From Ganoderma boninense (taxonomy: Eukaryota; Basidiomycota; Agaricomycetes; Polyporales; Polyporaceae), in NCBI GenBank assembly GCA_002900995.3, contig CM035304.1, positions 4,914,134-4,978,133 on the forward strand: a DNA stretch of 64,000 bases, written 5' to 3'. Both the position numbers and the translations under genes were made by a program. The notes beneath the pieces are model-generated. The model was not told the origin of the DNA. It made no database searches and saw only the letters and a list, made by a program, of their open reading frames with translations. Shown here piece by piece: positions 12,270 through 23,979 of this stretch. Every line of letters begins with the position of its first letter. The first letter of the stretch is position 1.

Positions 12270-13375
12270 ATGCAAGACTACAAACCCCTCATCGTCGCCG
12301 ACGTCCAGCGCTCCATCGGAGCCATGAACGATATCGTCACCACCCTTCAGCGCGACGCACCGTTGGCGTCTGACATCGTGGAGATCAATTATCCCCAATC
12401 CGCTGTGGATGGCTTCCTCAGATCCAGCCAAACTGTCGTAGATGTGAGTATGCGGTTTCCGGGCGAGCTATGGTCTGTACAATTGATAGTGATATTCCTT
12501 CCCAAGAATTTCCGCGCCGCCTCCCAGAAAGCATCCCAGTGGCTCACGGAGACCGGTAGCCAGCTCTCGCGCAACCTCGAGGAGTCGCACCGCGTGGAGG
12601 CATCCGTCAGGGAGACGTCTTCGCAACTCGCGCAAACGAACGAGCAAGTCGCCGCCGCCACGAATCGTATCAACACGCTCAACAACGAGATCAACGTCGC
12701 AAACAACCACCGCTCAAGCGCTCAGCAGTCCTTGTCCAACGCAGAGGGCAGGCTTAACAGACGCAAGCGTGAGCAGAGGGCCGTACGCATCGGGGTGAGA
12801 TCCATTCCCCAGCGTCGCTACCCGGAACACTATTCTCATGGGTCCCGATACACCAGGCTGCAGCGTCGCTCTTCTTCGCCCCAATCGTCGCCATCGGCCT
12901 TGCAGCCGTCGACGCCGGCCCGATGCAAGACGCAGTCAACTCTCAACGGGACGCCGTGCGCCGCGTCGAGAACGAGCTCTCCTCCCTCCGCCAGCAGCTC
13001 AACGCGCAGAACGCCTCGCTCGCGAACGAGCAGAGCCGCAGCAACGAGCTCACGAACAAGGTCGCGCAGCTCCAGCAGCAGGCACAGACCCTCAACGCGG
13101 AGGTGCAGCGGCTCAGCGGCGTGCGCGCGACCCTCGCGGCGCTGTCCACGACCATCAACAACTGCCTGCACGCCGTCGACAAGGCGCTGAGCAGCTCCGC
13201 GACGATCACCTCTATGGGCTCGATGCAGAACGCCGTGACGGGAATCAAGGGCGTCGTGGGTGGGCTGGGGTCCGAGGGCATGTTCGCGGGGCCCCTTGCC
13301 CAGCTGGACAGCGCTGCGTTTGGGGCCCTGGACAGGCGTGTCGCCTCGATCAGGCACCACAGGCTGACGGTCTGA
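12270..13375 (+). CDS. helical coiled-coil protein A with central hydrophobic patch
   Basis: Seen: three exons, 12270-12443, 12507-12794 and 12857-13375 (174, 288 and 519 nt), give 326 residues with phase-0 junctions. The first 58 residues (start MQDYKPLIVADVQRSIGAMN) are helical. Exon 2 is a Gln/Asn/Ser-rich coiled coil. Exon 3 opens with a hydrophobic stretch of about 19 residues (ASLFFAPIVAIGLAAVDAG, about 156-174), then a second long coiled coil and a Gly-containing C-terminus (GIKGVVGGLGSEGMFAGPL). It has no signal peptide and no enzymatic motif. It is clearly paralogous to the gene at 21223-22337. Inferred: coiled arms on both sides of one hydrophobic patch resemble alpha-helical pore formers of the ClyA/Xax type; this is fold analogy only. 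Alternative: a cytoskeletal or membrane-tethering coiled-coil protein. No family is recognised with certainty. Confidence 0.82.
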
Positions 13376-13974
13376 GTGGAGTTGGATGAAGCTACGCCCA
13401 TGCGGTCTCTCGGTGTCTCGTGCAAGTACGTCTGTGGCTCTGTCATCCTCTGTACTATAGTCCGGCTCTCTTCGCCTATGAGTCTCAATGGTCCTCTGAC
13501 TTGCGTTGTATCCAGTGCTGTACCATGTGTGTTGATCTGATCTACGGCTCTCGAAATAGTATGACTTCACGCCAGCTGCTGCCTCGGCCGCGTTCTGTGG
13601 TTTAAGGTTTGCGCAGTGCCGTTCTGTGGTTTAGAGTTGAATACCTACTCTCGGGATCAGTACCCGCTTTCTTCTATTGCCCCAGGGCGAATCGATTTGG
13701 GGTACGCACTGTGGGTAGGGATGAAGGACGTTGACCAATCCGGTGACCTCAGCTTCGCTGTCATCCAGACCACCTTGCGTATTCCGGACCGAACGCATGA
13801 CCCAGAGCCGCCACATTCCACTCATTTCCGTCGACTTCTGTGTAACCACCATGCTGCAATGCATCGTGGAGCAAGGAGAGGGGGTGGTGAGCATGGACGG
13901 GTTGTTCTATAGCCTTGGTCATATCTAGCCCTCCTATAGGCCATCCCAAGTCACTGTGCTTGCCTCCAGACACC
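13376..13974. other. intergenic gap between helical proteins A and B
   Basis: 599 nt, same-strand neighbours. A short direct repetition of 'gttctgtggttta' occurs near 13590-13630. No coding region is supported; the plus frames at 13616-13928 lack family resemblance. It likely holds a terminator and the promoter of the gene at 13975. Confidence 0.4.
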
Positions 13975-16771
13975 ATGTCCCTTGTACAAGAATTCTACAA
14001 TCGAATCGCAGAGACTCACTCTGGGCGTACAGAAGTGCAGGACTTCGTACTCAAGTAGGTGTTCGCGGTTTTGGATCCGAATGATACTCCAAACTAAGGT
14101 GAACGTCTCATGTCCTAGGACCTCATATGCCTTTCCGTCCGCCGACGTGCTACTTCCCGCCCCAATGGCAGTATCGGTTCTCGGTAAGTCTTCGTTGCGA
14201 CTCACACAAAACGCTCCCACCGAACCGAAGCAAAAAATCGCTGTTGATAAGGACAACTAACCCTCGTCGCAACGACCACCGACTTCAAGCTCGTGCGGCC
14301 AACCGATGGCTTCAAACACATCCGCTACCCGGACAGTTTCCGCGCTACTATCACACAGCTCGTCAATTCTGGCGCACTCGCCTTGAACCGCTCCTTCGTC
14401 AATTTCGACGAGATCAACAAGCGGTGCGCGGCCATCCGCCCTGGCGTGAACAACATCGTCCAGCTCCTCGTCGGGCATACCGATAACACCCCGCGCCAGA
14501 ACGAGCAGGCGATTGAGAAGTACCTCCCTGGCCAGATCCAGTCGTTGAGCAGAACAGTGCAGGCGTGCCTGGAGAAGACGAAGGAGACAGACCGCGTTTT
14601 CAACCAGTTGCTCGAGCTGACGATGGAGATACACGAAGCGTGTACTGCGACGCAAGGTATATCTTGTGACAAACGACAGGTGAGGATCAACTAGTTACTC
14701 ATGGAGGATCTCCAGGGCGCACCGAAGGACGTCTCCGCGAAGCGAATCTGAGGAAGGCTTTCCTTGCGAAAGAACAGGAGGCTGTAGAAGAAATGAAACG
14801 AGTCGGAGAGGAGGCTACCAAGAAAGCCCACGAAGATTACAACAACGCACAGAAGCTGTTCCATCAGGCCGTAGACTCCATGCCTTCAGGTGCGGCAACG
14901 TTCATTCGTTCAACCAAAGTTGCTCCACAACTTGACATGCTTTGTGGGGTGTAGCTGGCAATATTGCTGGATTAAACCTGTTAGACATGTTTCAGGTACG
15001 CTTCATACGGGCAGAACGAAGAGATTAAGATTGATAATACCTGCCCTGACGGACGTAGGGCGTTATGAGCGCGGTTACCTTTGGTGCCGTCAGGCGGCCA
15101 GGCGCCCCGAGCGGCAGTGCCGCTCCGTCGTCCCAGCCATCCGCTCCGTCACGGGCCGCCGCTCACGACCCGGGGTATCAGAAAGCATCCATGCTCCGCA
15201 AGCTCGCCGAGTCCCTCCACATACTGCTCACCTCTGGGACATACGGAGCTCCGAACTGGAACGCGGTCAAGGCAGCAGATGGAACCGGGTGCACCGACAT
15301 CAGGGTCCAGTTCGAAGAGGTGCTCGCAAGTATCAACAGGAGCGACCCGCAAAGGGGGCGGACGACCGTCAGAGCGGCAGAACTGACCCAACGCGGGATC
15401 GAGGTCAGTGGCAGGGACAGGTGGTGGCGGCAGAGGCAATACTTACTCACCAGTCAACCCTCAGTACTCTAAGCAACTTGAAGACGTTGTTCCTCCTGGG
15501 GACGAGACGCAGCTGGCACGCCTCACTGGCTCCGTCTCGGCGTGGCGCGACAGCGTCCTAGCGTTTGCTAGCGAGGCGGACCTCAAGGTCTCGTCGTCCC
15601 CGATTACCTCCGGCGTCCAAGCGTTCATCCCAGCGCCGAATACGAGCGGCGGCAGCAGCGCGGAGCTCGCCGTCCGTAGCGCACAATACAACTTGGCGGT
15701 GACGAGTGCGCAGCTTAACGCGAGCAGGGAGAACTCGCGGCTCGCGTCGGAGAAGCTGATGCAAGTCACGGGCCAGCTGGGGGAGATCATGGGCCAGATC
15801 TGCAAGGTCGACCTCCAGAAGCAGAACGTGAGTCCTGTTCTCCATGCGGCCGCGACTGACAGAGAAGTATCTCACACGCATGCTCGGGACTTCCAGTGGG
15901 AGGAAATCATGGCCATCCTTCTCAAGGCGATCGACTTCCTGTGCGAGCTCAAACGATACCTGAACAACCTTGTGCACTTCTTCAACTCCGTGCACAATCT
16001 CGTCTGCATTTCCATGCAAGAAGCCGCAGACGAGTTCATCAAGATGGTGAAGGACGCGTCGATGATCGAGGACAGGCCAGCCTGTGGGAGGCGGACGCCG
16101 CAAATTGGAGGGATCACTTTGGATGCATGGGCGCGCCAGGTAGAGCCGCTAAGTCCGAACGACGACGACCACGATGATTCATCACGTTTGACTTCGCAGG
16201 CAATCTATAACCACGCGCTTTCGGTGGCCAAGATTAGCAGGGTCGTAGAGAACATAAGCGATGCAAGCACTCACTATCTTCGAACTATGCGGATAACAAC
16301 TTATGCTTACTGTGTGCCGTTCCCAGATGTACGTGACCCTATACGACAGCAACGTCCATCCGGGCGTCAACATGCTGCTCGGCATGGGCAAGCTGGTGGG
16401 GTCCGACGATCAAAACGCCATCATGGCCGCAAGTGTAGAAATCCAGGATTGGGCACAAGGCGCCAGCGATCGGATCGTCCAACTTGTCACTGAGGTGAGC
16501 TTCCAGACATCAAGCATCTCACAGGCCAGTCTGCGTTTGCGGCGAGCTCATGACATCCATCCCGCTGCAGCGTGCGCACGCCAACGAGCGAGACATCGAG
16601 AGGCGCATGATAGAGCTCGAGAAGTCTCTAGGTAGCCTGCTGCCACGCTCGTCAAAGATCGAAGAGATTGTACGCACGGCCGAGAAGGAAGAAGTTCGGG
16701 AGACCGAACAGGCGTTGAGGGCATCTGTCCAGGAAAATCCAGTGTATCACAGGATGAACCCATTCCTATAG
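13975..16771 (+). CDS. large helical protein B with internal hydrophobic segments
   Basis: Seen: eleven exons splice into 723 residues: 13975-14054, 14119-14183, 14252-14656, 14716-14889, 14955-14995, 15059-15403, 15465-15827, 15897-16139, 16200-16262, 16327-16494 and 16547-16771. All phases agree. The intron after 16262 would use a GC-AG donor. The start is MSLVQEFYNRIAETHSG. Residues about 70-240 are long amphipathic helices (NNIVQLLVGHTDN, FNQLLELTMEIHEAC). An apolar segment (AGNIAGLNLLDMFQ running into GVMSAVTFGAV) sits near 242-265, followed by a Pro/Ser linker, further helices (LAVRSAQYNLAV), a second apolar helix (IMAILLKAIDFLCEL) and a Glu/Arg-rich coiled C-terminus. No known family is recognised. 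Inferred: like protein A, a helix-hydrophobic-helix plan that could insert into membranes; partnership with A is suggested by adjacency only. Splice sites need RNA support. Confidence 0.75.
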
Positions 16772-17696
16772 ACGATGTCCCGCTGTCCGCATTCTCAATG
16801 TCTTCATCGTAGTCATTTTCGGATTTCAAGTTTGTCTGCAGTCCTTCCGCTACAAGAACATTAATGTTTCTGGCGGCGTCCAGCTAGTGGATCCAGATAT
16901 GTCCTGTCAGATTGGTGAACGTTGTGAGCGAGACAGATGGTGGCGTACCTGACACCTCGAGTGAAACAACTTGGCGAGGTCGATACCGCGAACTTACCGT
17001 ATCGCGGATCTCCCAGAAAGGTCACCCGAACCAAAGGAAATATGGTTGAATCCGCACGTATACGTAAGTATCCGGCGGCGAGCCTCTATTAGATGAAACG
17101 GGATAAGTAAATGATGCAGGTGAGTACTAGTGCAAGTGAGAGGCATGATCTAACTAGCAGGGCGCCGGCGTAGGTCAGGCGCGTAGTAGATAGACCAGCG
17201 TGTAGGTGTCGCAGAGAAGGAGAATGGTGGTAGTACAAATGCGTGGTATGCCAGGGTCGTGGCGGGGTGGTGGGGGAAAGCAGGATGGGATGCCGATGTC
17301 AGAGAAGCACTGGAGCTGAGTCGAGAGGAACTGGGGGTTAAGGGGAAGAACGAGCTGATACGTAAACACCATCAACGGCGAGCCAAACGGTTTCTACAGT
17401 CCACATCAATACATACTCGGGACTGAAAGCGCTGAAAACAGCACTAGCGGAACATCGGAACATGGGGACAGAGGCAAAGCCACGGGAGACCGGGCGAGAT
17501 AGCATAGAAATAGAGATCAGTCACGACAGTCGATGAAGCAGAACCACCACCAAATCAGTCGTAAGCAAAAGCAGGTGGTGTCCTACAGCGGATCCGAAAA
17601 GCAAGAAAATATTTAAAAAAGATGAAGAGTCCACGAACGGGCACCAACGATTACTCACTGGAGGCCCGATAGACGCACATGGTGGCCACAGCTCGC
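16772..17696. other. intergenic gap between convergent genes
   Basis: 925 nt between the stop of protein B (plus) and the stop of the membrane protein (minus). Both 3' UTRs should lie here. Open frames are short and unrecognised; nothing else is seen. Confidence 0.45.
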
Positions 17697-20591
17697 TCAC
17701 CGCCCAGGCGTGATAGTCGTATCCGTTTCTTCATGCAAATGTCGTGCCTCCATTCGTGGCGTCGAGGGTGCGGTGAGGTTCACAGGGGTCTCCACAGCGC
17801 TCTCGTACGCGTCGTCGTTCAGGTCGACCTGGGATTCGTAAGGTCCGGGCGTGTGTAACGACTCCTCGGCCGTCGCAAAGGACAAGAACGAGCTCGCCCG
17901 GGACGCAGCGCGTGCGGGGAATGAGTTGTCAACGGGGGTCGTCGCCAAGGTGCCCTTGAACGCAGATGGCGGTGCTTTTGACGACGCCGTGGCGGGTGGG
18001 CTAGCGTTGGATGGTGAGGGCGGTGCTACAAGCTTGGACGAGAGAGAGGCAACCGGGGGTGAAAGAACTGGTGCAGCAGGTTCAGGCGATGATGATGCCG
18101 CGCTAGGAATGTTTTCGGCAGCAGGCAGAGTCGGAGAGACCGGCCCGGGGGTGGGTTGAGCATCCGTTGTGCTCGTATGGCCCGGCAGTGAAAGAGTCGG
18201 AGCAATTTCATCGTTGGGCTGATCCACGACGACTGGACTCTCCACTTCCGCAACATCCGATAGTACGTGCGTCACAATAGTCGGGGCTGCCTCTTGTGTG
18301 TCGGGAGGAGCACTCGGTGAGCTCGTATTTGCCTCGTTCGCGTCCCCTTCCTCATCCTGCGATCCGGAACTCGGGGTATCTCGGCCTTCTTGATCCTCGG
18401 CACCAGTACCGCTGCCACCTGCAACCTCTTCAAACCCAGGTGGGGGCTCCAAGTTGATCCTCGAGCTTGATGCTGCAAACGCGATCGCATCCGCACCGTA
18501 CGGCCGACCGAACCGCGCAAAGCTCTCGCGACTTGAGATCAGCCGCACCTGGTCTGGCGTCGGTCCGTTCTTCGGGTACGTGAACTCGGTCTTGACGAGC
18601 GTGTGGGTCAGCGGATTCGATATGGAGTGCAAGCTGATCATCGACGGCGATGTGAGTGCCTCCGCGCCGCTGATGCTGAGGTTGCCGTTCGAGCGTGTCC
18701 GCGAGAGCAGGCTGAACATGGATCCAGACCCGGAGTGTGAAGGCTGGTGGCGCAAGATGCGACTTCTGCGCGGATCGCGTTCCGACGACACGGACGGGCG
18801 AGGGTCTTCGTGCGAGTGGCCAGTGCTGCTCCTTGGCTCGGGAGACGAAGGCTGGGGTACCAGAGGAATAGGTGGGGAGGAGGTGGTTGTCGGTAGCCCA
18901 AGTCGAGAGTTGCGCGGGTTGAATATCGACGCGAAAACAGACCGGCGCCGCACTGAGCCAGTCCCCGCTTGCTGATCCGAAGAGGCCCGCTCAGCTGTTG
19001 GGCTCGTGGCGCCTCTCTGTGGGGCAGGAGGCGCGGCCGCCGGCGGGGGGTCATCGAGAACAACAGTCTCGTAAGCAGGTGCCGCGTCCGGATAGTTGCC
19101 AGGACCATCTTCTCCCGAGCTCACGCCGCTGTCGAAGCTCGGACGAGTGCCTAGACCTGGCCGATCCGGGCTGAGATGTTGCTGCTCGTGGTCATGATTG
19201 TGAAGCAAGGGCATGTCGTGTGGGGTAGGTGGAATGGGCGCATACGTCGAAGAGGGGGCCGAGGCCTCGAAAGAGCCTCTGGGGGATTCGTTGGCATTCT
19301 CGTCGACTGGAGGCATCTCAACTGTGATAGGAATATCATCATGCAACTCATCGGCGCCTCTGCAAAAAGTCGCCGTCAGCGTCAATCCCGCTCTCATTCA
19401 AAGACAAATTAAATGCGCGCAGATCCCGAACAATATATGCTCCGCTAAGATAAGAGGAGGTGATAACCACGCTTGCGACACCCAAGCTGCGACAAAAGGA
19501 AATGCCCCATCCTGATCACGTACATATCCTCAACTCTGTCGTGAAAGAAAGACGTAAAGCTCAACCGCAGACAGTGCCAATAGTAGATGAAGCATTGCTA
19601 CCTCTGCTCGAGTTCTCTCCGTTCTTCCCGGAATATCATCACGATTCCGACCGCCTCCAGGCATGGCTAATCGATCACGCTCGCTTGTGCCGGGTGACAT
19701 GAATCGCTGAATGACGCTCCGAAGCAGGACACACCCGAGCATGGTAGATACACCCGCTGCGAGGCGAGTGCACGCACTTGTCGCCCAAGCAGACACAGAG
19801 AATGTTCTTATGTCGTACCACTGCGCTGTTTGACTGCCATCCGAACACGCAGCGGCGAAGGTGATAGCGTTGGCTTCGCGAAGCTGCACGTCGTGGCCCT
19901 TCCCTACGCACTGTGCGTGCCAGAGACATGTCCGGGGAGCAGGAATGCCAGACCGAGGTCGCCGAGAGCCAACCACTCACCTCACGATGACAATCTCCTC
20001 GTCCCCCGGCTCCTTCATGTATGCCGGCAACGAGTGTGTCGAGATCTGGCTCGGGGTACGCCTCGTCCTCCTCGGCCGTCGGGCCCGATTTGTGCCTCCG
20101 GTCGCCCCCGTCGTTGCGTTGTTCCCGCCCCCGTTGTTCACGAGCTGGTCGGCGGTGAGCTCGCGCACACCCGGGGGGGTAGTGCCTGTCGCGATACCCG
20201 CGGCCTGGGCGACGCCACCGCTGAGACTGAAGAGTGCGGTGCGGCGGAAGCGGCGGCCACAGCAGGCGAAGATGGTCCCGACCACAAAGAGCGCGGCGAC
20301 GACGACGAGTGGAATCTACAAGCACGCACAACGTCATGCACGGAGTAACCGGTAGATAGATGTGACGGGCGGAGCGAGGGAGTGAAATGATTCGGTCAAG
20401 CGAGCCACGAGAAGGTGAGGAAAACGCACCCATATCTGCTTCTGGATGGACGTCGGGTTGTTGTCCTGTCCGCCGTTTCCGTCGCTACTCTGACGAGCGT
20501 GGAGGTGGGGATGTGGAGCCGCAAGGACGTTCCGGGTGCGTGATGCGGTCACGAGGACAAGGAGCGCATAATTCAGTCCGTGCAGGAGCAT
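17697..20591 (-). CDS. signal-peptide, single-TM protein with long disordered tail
   Basis: Seen: exons 20591-20430, 20315-19981 and 19359-17697 join in phase to 719 residues. Residues 1-25 (LNYALLVLVTA core, then VLAAP) form a signal peptide, followed by a short Gly/Asn/Gln-rich ectodomain. A TM helix opens exon 2 (IPLVVVAALFVVGTIFACC, about 55-73) followed by RRFRR, so the rest should be cytoplasmic. The tail is Pro/Ser/Thr-rich and disordered, with STHSLPAYMKEPGDEEIVIV, an APAYETV-like patch, a basic RRRSVFASIFNPRNSR patch, and one ordered-looking stretch (TLVKTEFTYPKNGPTP.QVRLISSRESFARFGRPYG). Known: many fungal plasma-membrane proteins share this plan; no specific family is certain. Odd: intron 2 would be 621 nt, about ten times the local norm, although AG|A splicing restores Arg perfectly. 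A missed small exon or an insertion in the intron is possible. Confidence 0.8.
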
Positions 20592-21222
20592 TCGAGTAAC
20601 CAGATCAAGTCGTGGGGGTCGTCAGTGCGTTAGTTGTCGCCGGAGCATGCGGTGGGCGCAGGACGGGGATGAGAGAGATGAGAGTCGGGGGTGGAGACGG
20701 GCGGGGAAGCTAAGAGTGGCAGACTGGAGGCCTGGGAGGGAACAAGAAGGCGCTGCACCGACGTCTGGCGTGACACATCCCGCTCTTGTCAGGCCACCCC
20801 TGATCGTACCCAATGTACGCATATAAACGCTTACCTCCCACTCGCCGAGCCTCTTCTAGCGGGCTCTGGCACTGCCAGTGTCGGTCTTCGGATTGTTTTC
20901 GGGCGCATTTAGGCGCATATATGCGCGGGACGACACCGCCGTGGTGGAGCGAAACAGAGGAAAGTTGAGTAACGTCCTGTATGGTGCTGGTCTTGGATGC
21001 CAAATTCGAAGATAACGCCGAAGGCTCTTACGAAACCCTGTTACGATAAGTATGGCCCGCCGGAGAAGGATACGTTTCATATCATCATGGATAGCCAAAC
21101 CGAAAAGGGTTCACACAATATCGACCGATTATAGAATGCGGAACATTCCCAAACCCTCACCGCAGAAGAATGCATGAGCCTCCTCCCGCCAGGACCTCCG
21201 CAGTTAACAAGGACGAGGCCCT
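20592..21222. other. intergenic gap, promoter side of the TM gene
   Basis: 631 nt between the start of the minus-strand TM gene (20591) and the stop of the minus-strand helical protein A' (21223). It contains a purine-rich run near 20650-20710 (promoter-side pyrimidine tract on the coding strand). No gene is supported. Confidence 0.4.
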
Positions 21223-22337
21223 TTACACAGCCAGCCGGCTCCTCCGGATCGCTGTAACCCTTCTGTCTAGTGCCCCAAACGCATTTTCGTCAAGAAGGGT
21301 AAGGGGCCCAGCGAACATCTCGTCCCTCCCCAGCCCATCCACAACCCCCCGAATGCCCGTCACCACGTTCCTCATGGAGCACATCGCAGCGATACTCGTC
21401 GAGCTGCTCAACGCCGCGTTCACGGCGTACAGGCAATCGTTGATGCGCTGCGACAGCTCCGCCAGCGACTCGCGGGCCTTGCTGAGCGTACGCCTCTCGG
21501 CGGCGAGTTCCCTCGCCCGAGTCCGGAGTCCCGCCACCTTCGACTCCAGTTGCCTGCACTCCCTTTGCTGTTGCGCGAGGGTGTCCCGGCGCGCCTCGAG
21601 CTCCGTGTTGGAGGCAGAAAGCTCGCCCTCGAGCCTCCTCACTGCCTCGCAATGGTTATCCAGGTTGTCCGACATGACGGCCATGTTGACCGCGGCGACT
21701 CCGAATGCGACGATAGGCATGAAAATCATCGCGACCATCGACTGTGTGCAGGTCGCCTCGTCAATGCAATGCCGTTATACCACGCGCTCAGGCAGAGCAG
21801 CACGCACCCCGATGTGGATCGCTCTGTGTGTATTCTCCGCCTCCTCCATCCTGTCCCGCGCACTCGCGAGTGCTGACTGAGCAGATGCGAGGCTGTCTTG
21901 GGCGTGTTGCACGTTCGTCTCGGACGTGCGGATGTTCTCTTCCGTGGCCCTTATGTTTGCCTCGGCGTCGCGCAGCTGGGACGACGTGTTCCGGGCGGCG
22001 TCCCACACGCAGCGCGCCTCGTCGAGGTTCTGAGAGAGGCGGTCGCCAGTGTCTGCCAGCCAGCTGGATGCCCGCTCCGATGCCGAGCGGATGTTCTAGT
22101 GAGAGTTTGGTGTCAGTCAAAGTGCTCCAGCTTCAAAGGCAGAGACAGGACACCAGAACTCACGTCCACGACGGCCGGGCTGCTTCGGATGAAATCATCA
22201 ACGGTCGATTGAGGATAGTTCATCTGGATGATATCCGAAGTGAGGGGGGCTTCACGCTGGAGTGAGGTGATGATATCGTTCACGGCGGTGACAGAGAGCT
22301 GAACGTCGGCGACAATCAAGGCCCTGTAATCCGCCAT
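21223..22337 (-). CDS. helical coiled-coil protein A', paralog of the gene at 12270
   Basis: Seen: exons 22337-22164, 22095-21808 and 21741-21223 have exactly the same lengths as the plus-strand paralog (174, 288, 519 nt), giving 326 residues. The N-terminus (MADYRALIVADVQLSVTAVN) and the NYPQSTVDDFIRSSPAVVD block align without gaps to the paralog. Exon 2 is an Ala/Glu/Arg-rich coiled coil. Exon 3 starts with the hydrophobic patch (MVAMIFMPIVAFGVAAVNMAV) and continues as a second coiled coil to a GMRNVV-like/GIRGVVDGLGRDEMFAGPL end. No signal peptide or catalytic motif is present. Sequence has diverged broadly while length is fixed, which suggests constraint on helix register (inference). Function unknown; the pore-former analogy made for protein A applies equally. 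Confidence 0.83.
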
Positions 22338-23979
22338 GGCTGAAGTGACGAGAGGTGGAGGTGTGGAGGCATGCAGGATCTACTGCGGGTTTAAGAAGGG
22401 AGAGGACACTGCGCGTACTCACCGAGGACGCCCGCATACAGCGTGGTGGTTTGAGTTTTGATGAGGAAGCATGAGAAGTACAGGGACGGTCGAAACCTTG
22501 TGCACGCTCGGAAGCCTTGAGACTGGTATATCGGAGATATTGAAGTGCGCACGGTGTACTGACAGGTTCAAGCCGGACCAAGAGAAATGAGGAGGGATGG
22601 TTATACTGGTCATAGGCATGTGGACCCTCCGAGCAGATCTGACCACTGCGCACAATATCGAGCTTCAAGAGGACATACAATGATGGAAGGGTAACGGGTC
22701 CCTTTGATAGATTTACAAGCTTCGGATATAGTGTCTTCCACGCTCTGATGACACCGGCTACATGAACTGTTAGTCGCTGTACTGAAATACAGACCTGGTC
22801 CACTGAAGTGGCCAAGCAGAATGTCGGACTTCTACTCACAATATACAATCATCTAATCCTGATAGCACATTGCTCCTCCGGGCAGACGTGGCCGCGGTCA
22901 GGTTATACATGCACCTAGTCAACAGAGCTCGAATTGAGAATGATCTCCCCCCTTCTCTCAGAAGAAGTCCGCGAAAGATCAGTCTATTCACGATGACCAT
23001 GTCCACGCACAGCGCGCAATGCGATGCTGTTTTGTTAGCTGAGTAGCATCCGGCCTATATAAACCTGGTCAAATCGGGGGGAACGGATGAGAAGAGTTCT
23101 AAAAGGGATCCGTTGAGTGGGTTGAGCGACTCCGAGTTATAAGAAATGCCAGCTCCAACTTACGCAAGTTCATGAGTGCCAGGCGTCCTTTGATGAGGTT
23201 ACCCAATATGTACGGCGTCGTCGACGTTTTGATGGCGCTGTTTACATGCACTGTCATGACTGCGGGATAGACCTAGACCATTTTGAAGTACTGACCATGC
23301 ACTCTCCTTCCCCCACACGAGTCTATTGAATACTACGCAGGCTTCTTGAGCCTCAAAATAGCGTTGGCCTGCGAGTGGCAGCGAGTGATTAACCATCGAC
23401 TCGCCTGAACGAGCCGCCTAAAGGCATCACCCGGAATGCATGAGCTCGCACTTCGCGGCGACAAACTGATGCACGCATTGAAGTTATTACGGAGTTGAGT
23501 GCTTACTATAGTACGGCTGGCGAGATGTACATGGATGAAATCAAGGAATGATGATGGGCATCATGGCGTCTGTCGCTTCTGGCCGACGTGTTCGGACCAG
23601 CATAAGCCCCACTGACTCAGCCTCACCCGATAAGGTAAGCGTTTCCATTGCCTTTCGGCATTCACCGACCTTTTCAGTCTCCGCTAATACTCTCTTATAA
23701 TCAGCTAGGCCTAATCTAGAGGTAGTCTCTATGCTCAAAAAAGGCAACAATACTGAACACCTTCTATTCTACCCGTGTAGGTCACCACTGATCTAATTAG
23801 CGCCCGATTTTCGCTATCCCATCGCGTGTGTTCGCAAATCGAAATACGGCGGGGCCCGAATACAGCTGTATTTGGGTGAGTGACGGCGCGAGAATGCGCC
23901 CACCCTCTCTCTCTCCTCCCACCACCATCCCCTCTCCAGCACCCGCACCCACTCTCCTTCGCCCTCCTCCTCGCTCCCC
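22338..23979. other. 1.6 kb without a supported gene
   Basis: Between the minus-strand start at 22337 and the plus-strand small gene at 23980. The minus frames 22252-22848 extend upstream of A' out of its frame and show no family match. The last 80 nt before 23980 are strongly C/T-rich (ctctctctcctccc...), a common fungal core-promoter feature on the plus strand. Confidence 0.45.

Noticed and set aside
12270..16771. Firm naming of the helical genes as pore-forming toxins
   Set aside because: The similarity is one of layout judged by eye; no sequence motif of a named toxin family was seen, so only an analogy is reported.
19675..20433. 252-codon minus-strand frame
   Set aside because: It overlaps exon 2 of the TM protein in a different frame and crosses clear splice sites; composition is Arg-rich shadow text.
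22252..22848. 198-codon minus-strand frame covering the start of helical protein A'
   Set aside because: It runs out of frame with the A' first exon, which is fixed by alignment to its paralog; upstream part has no family resemblance.
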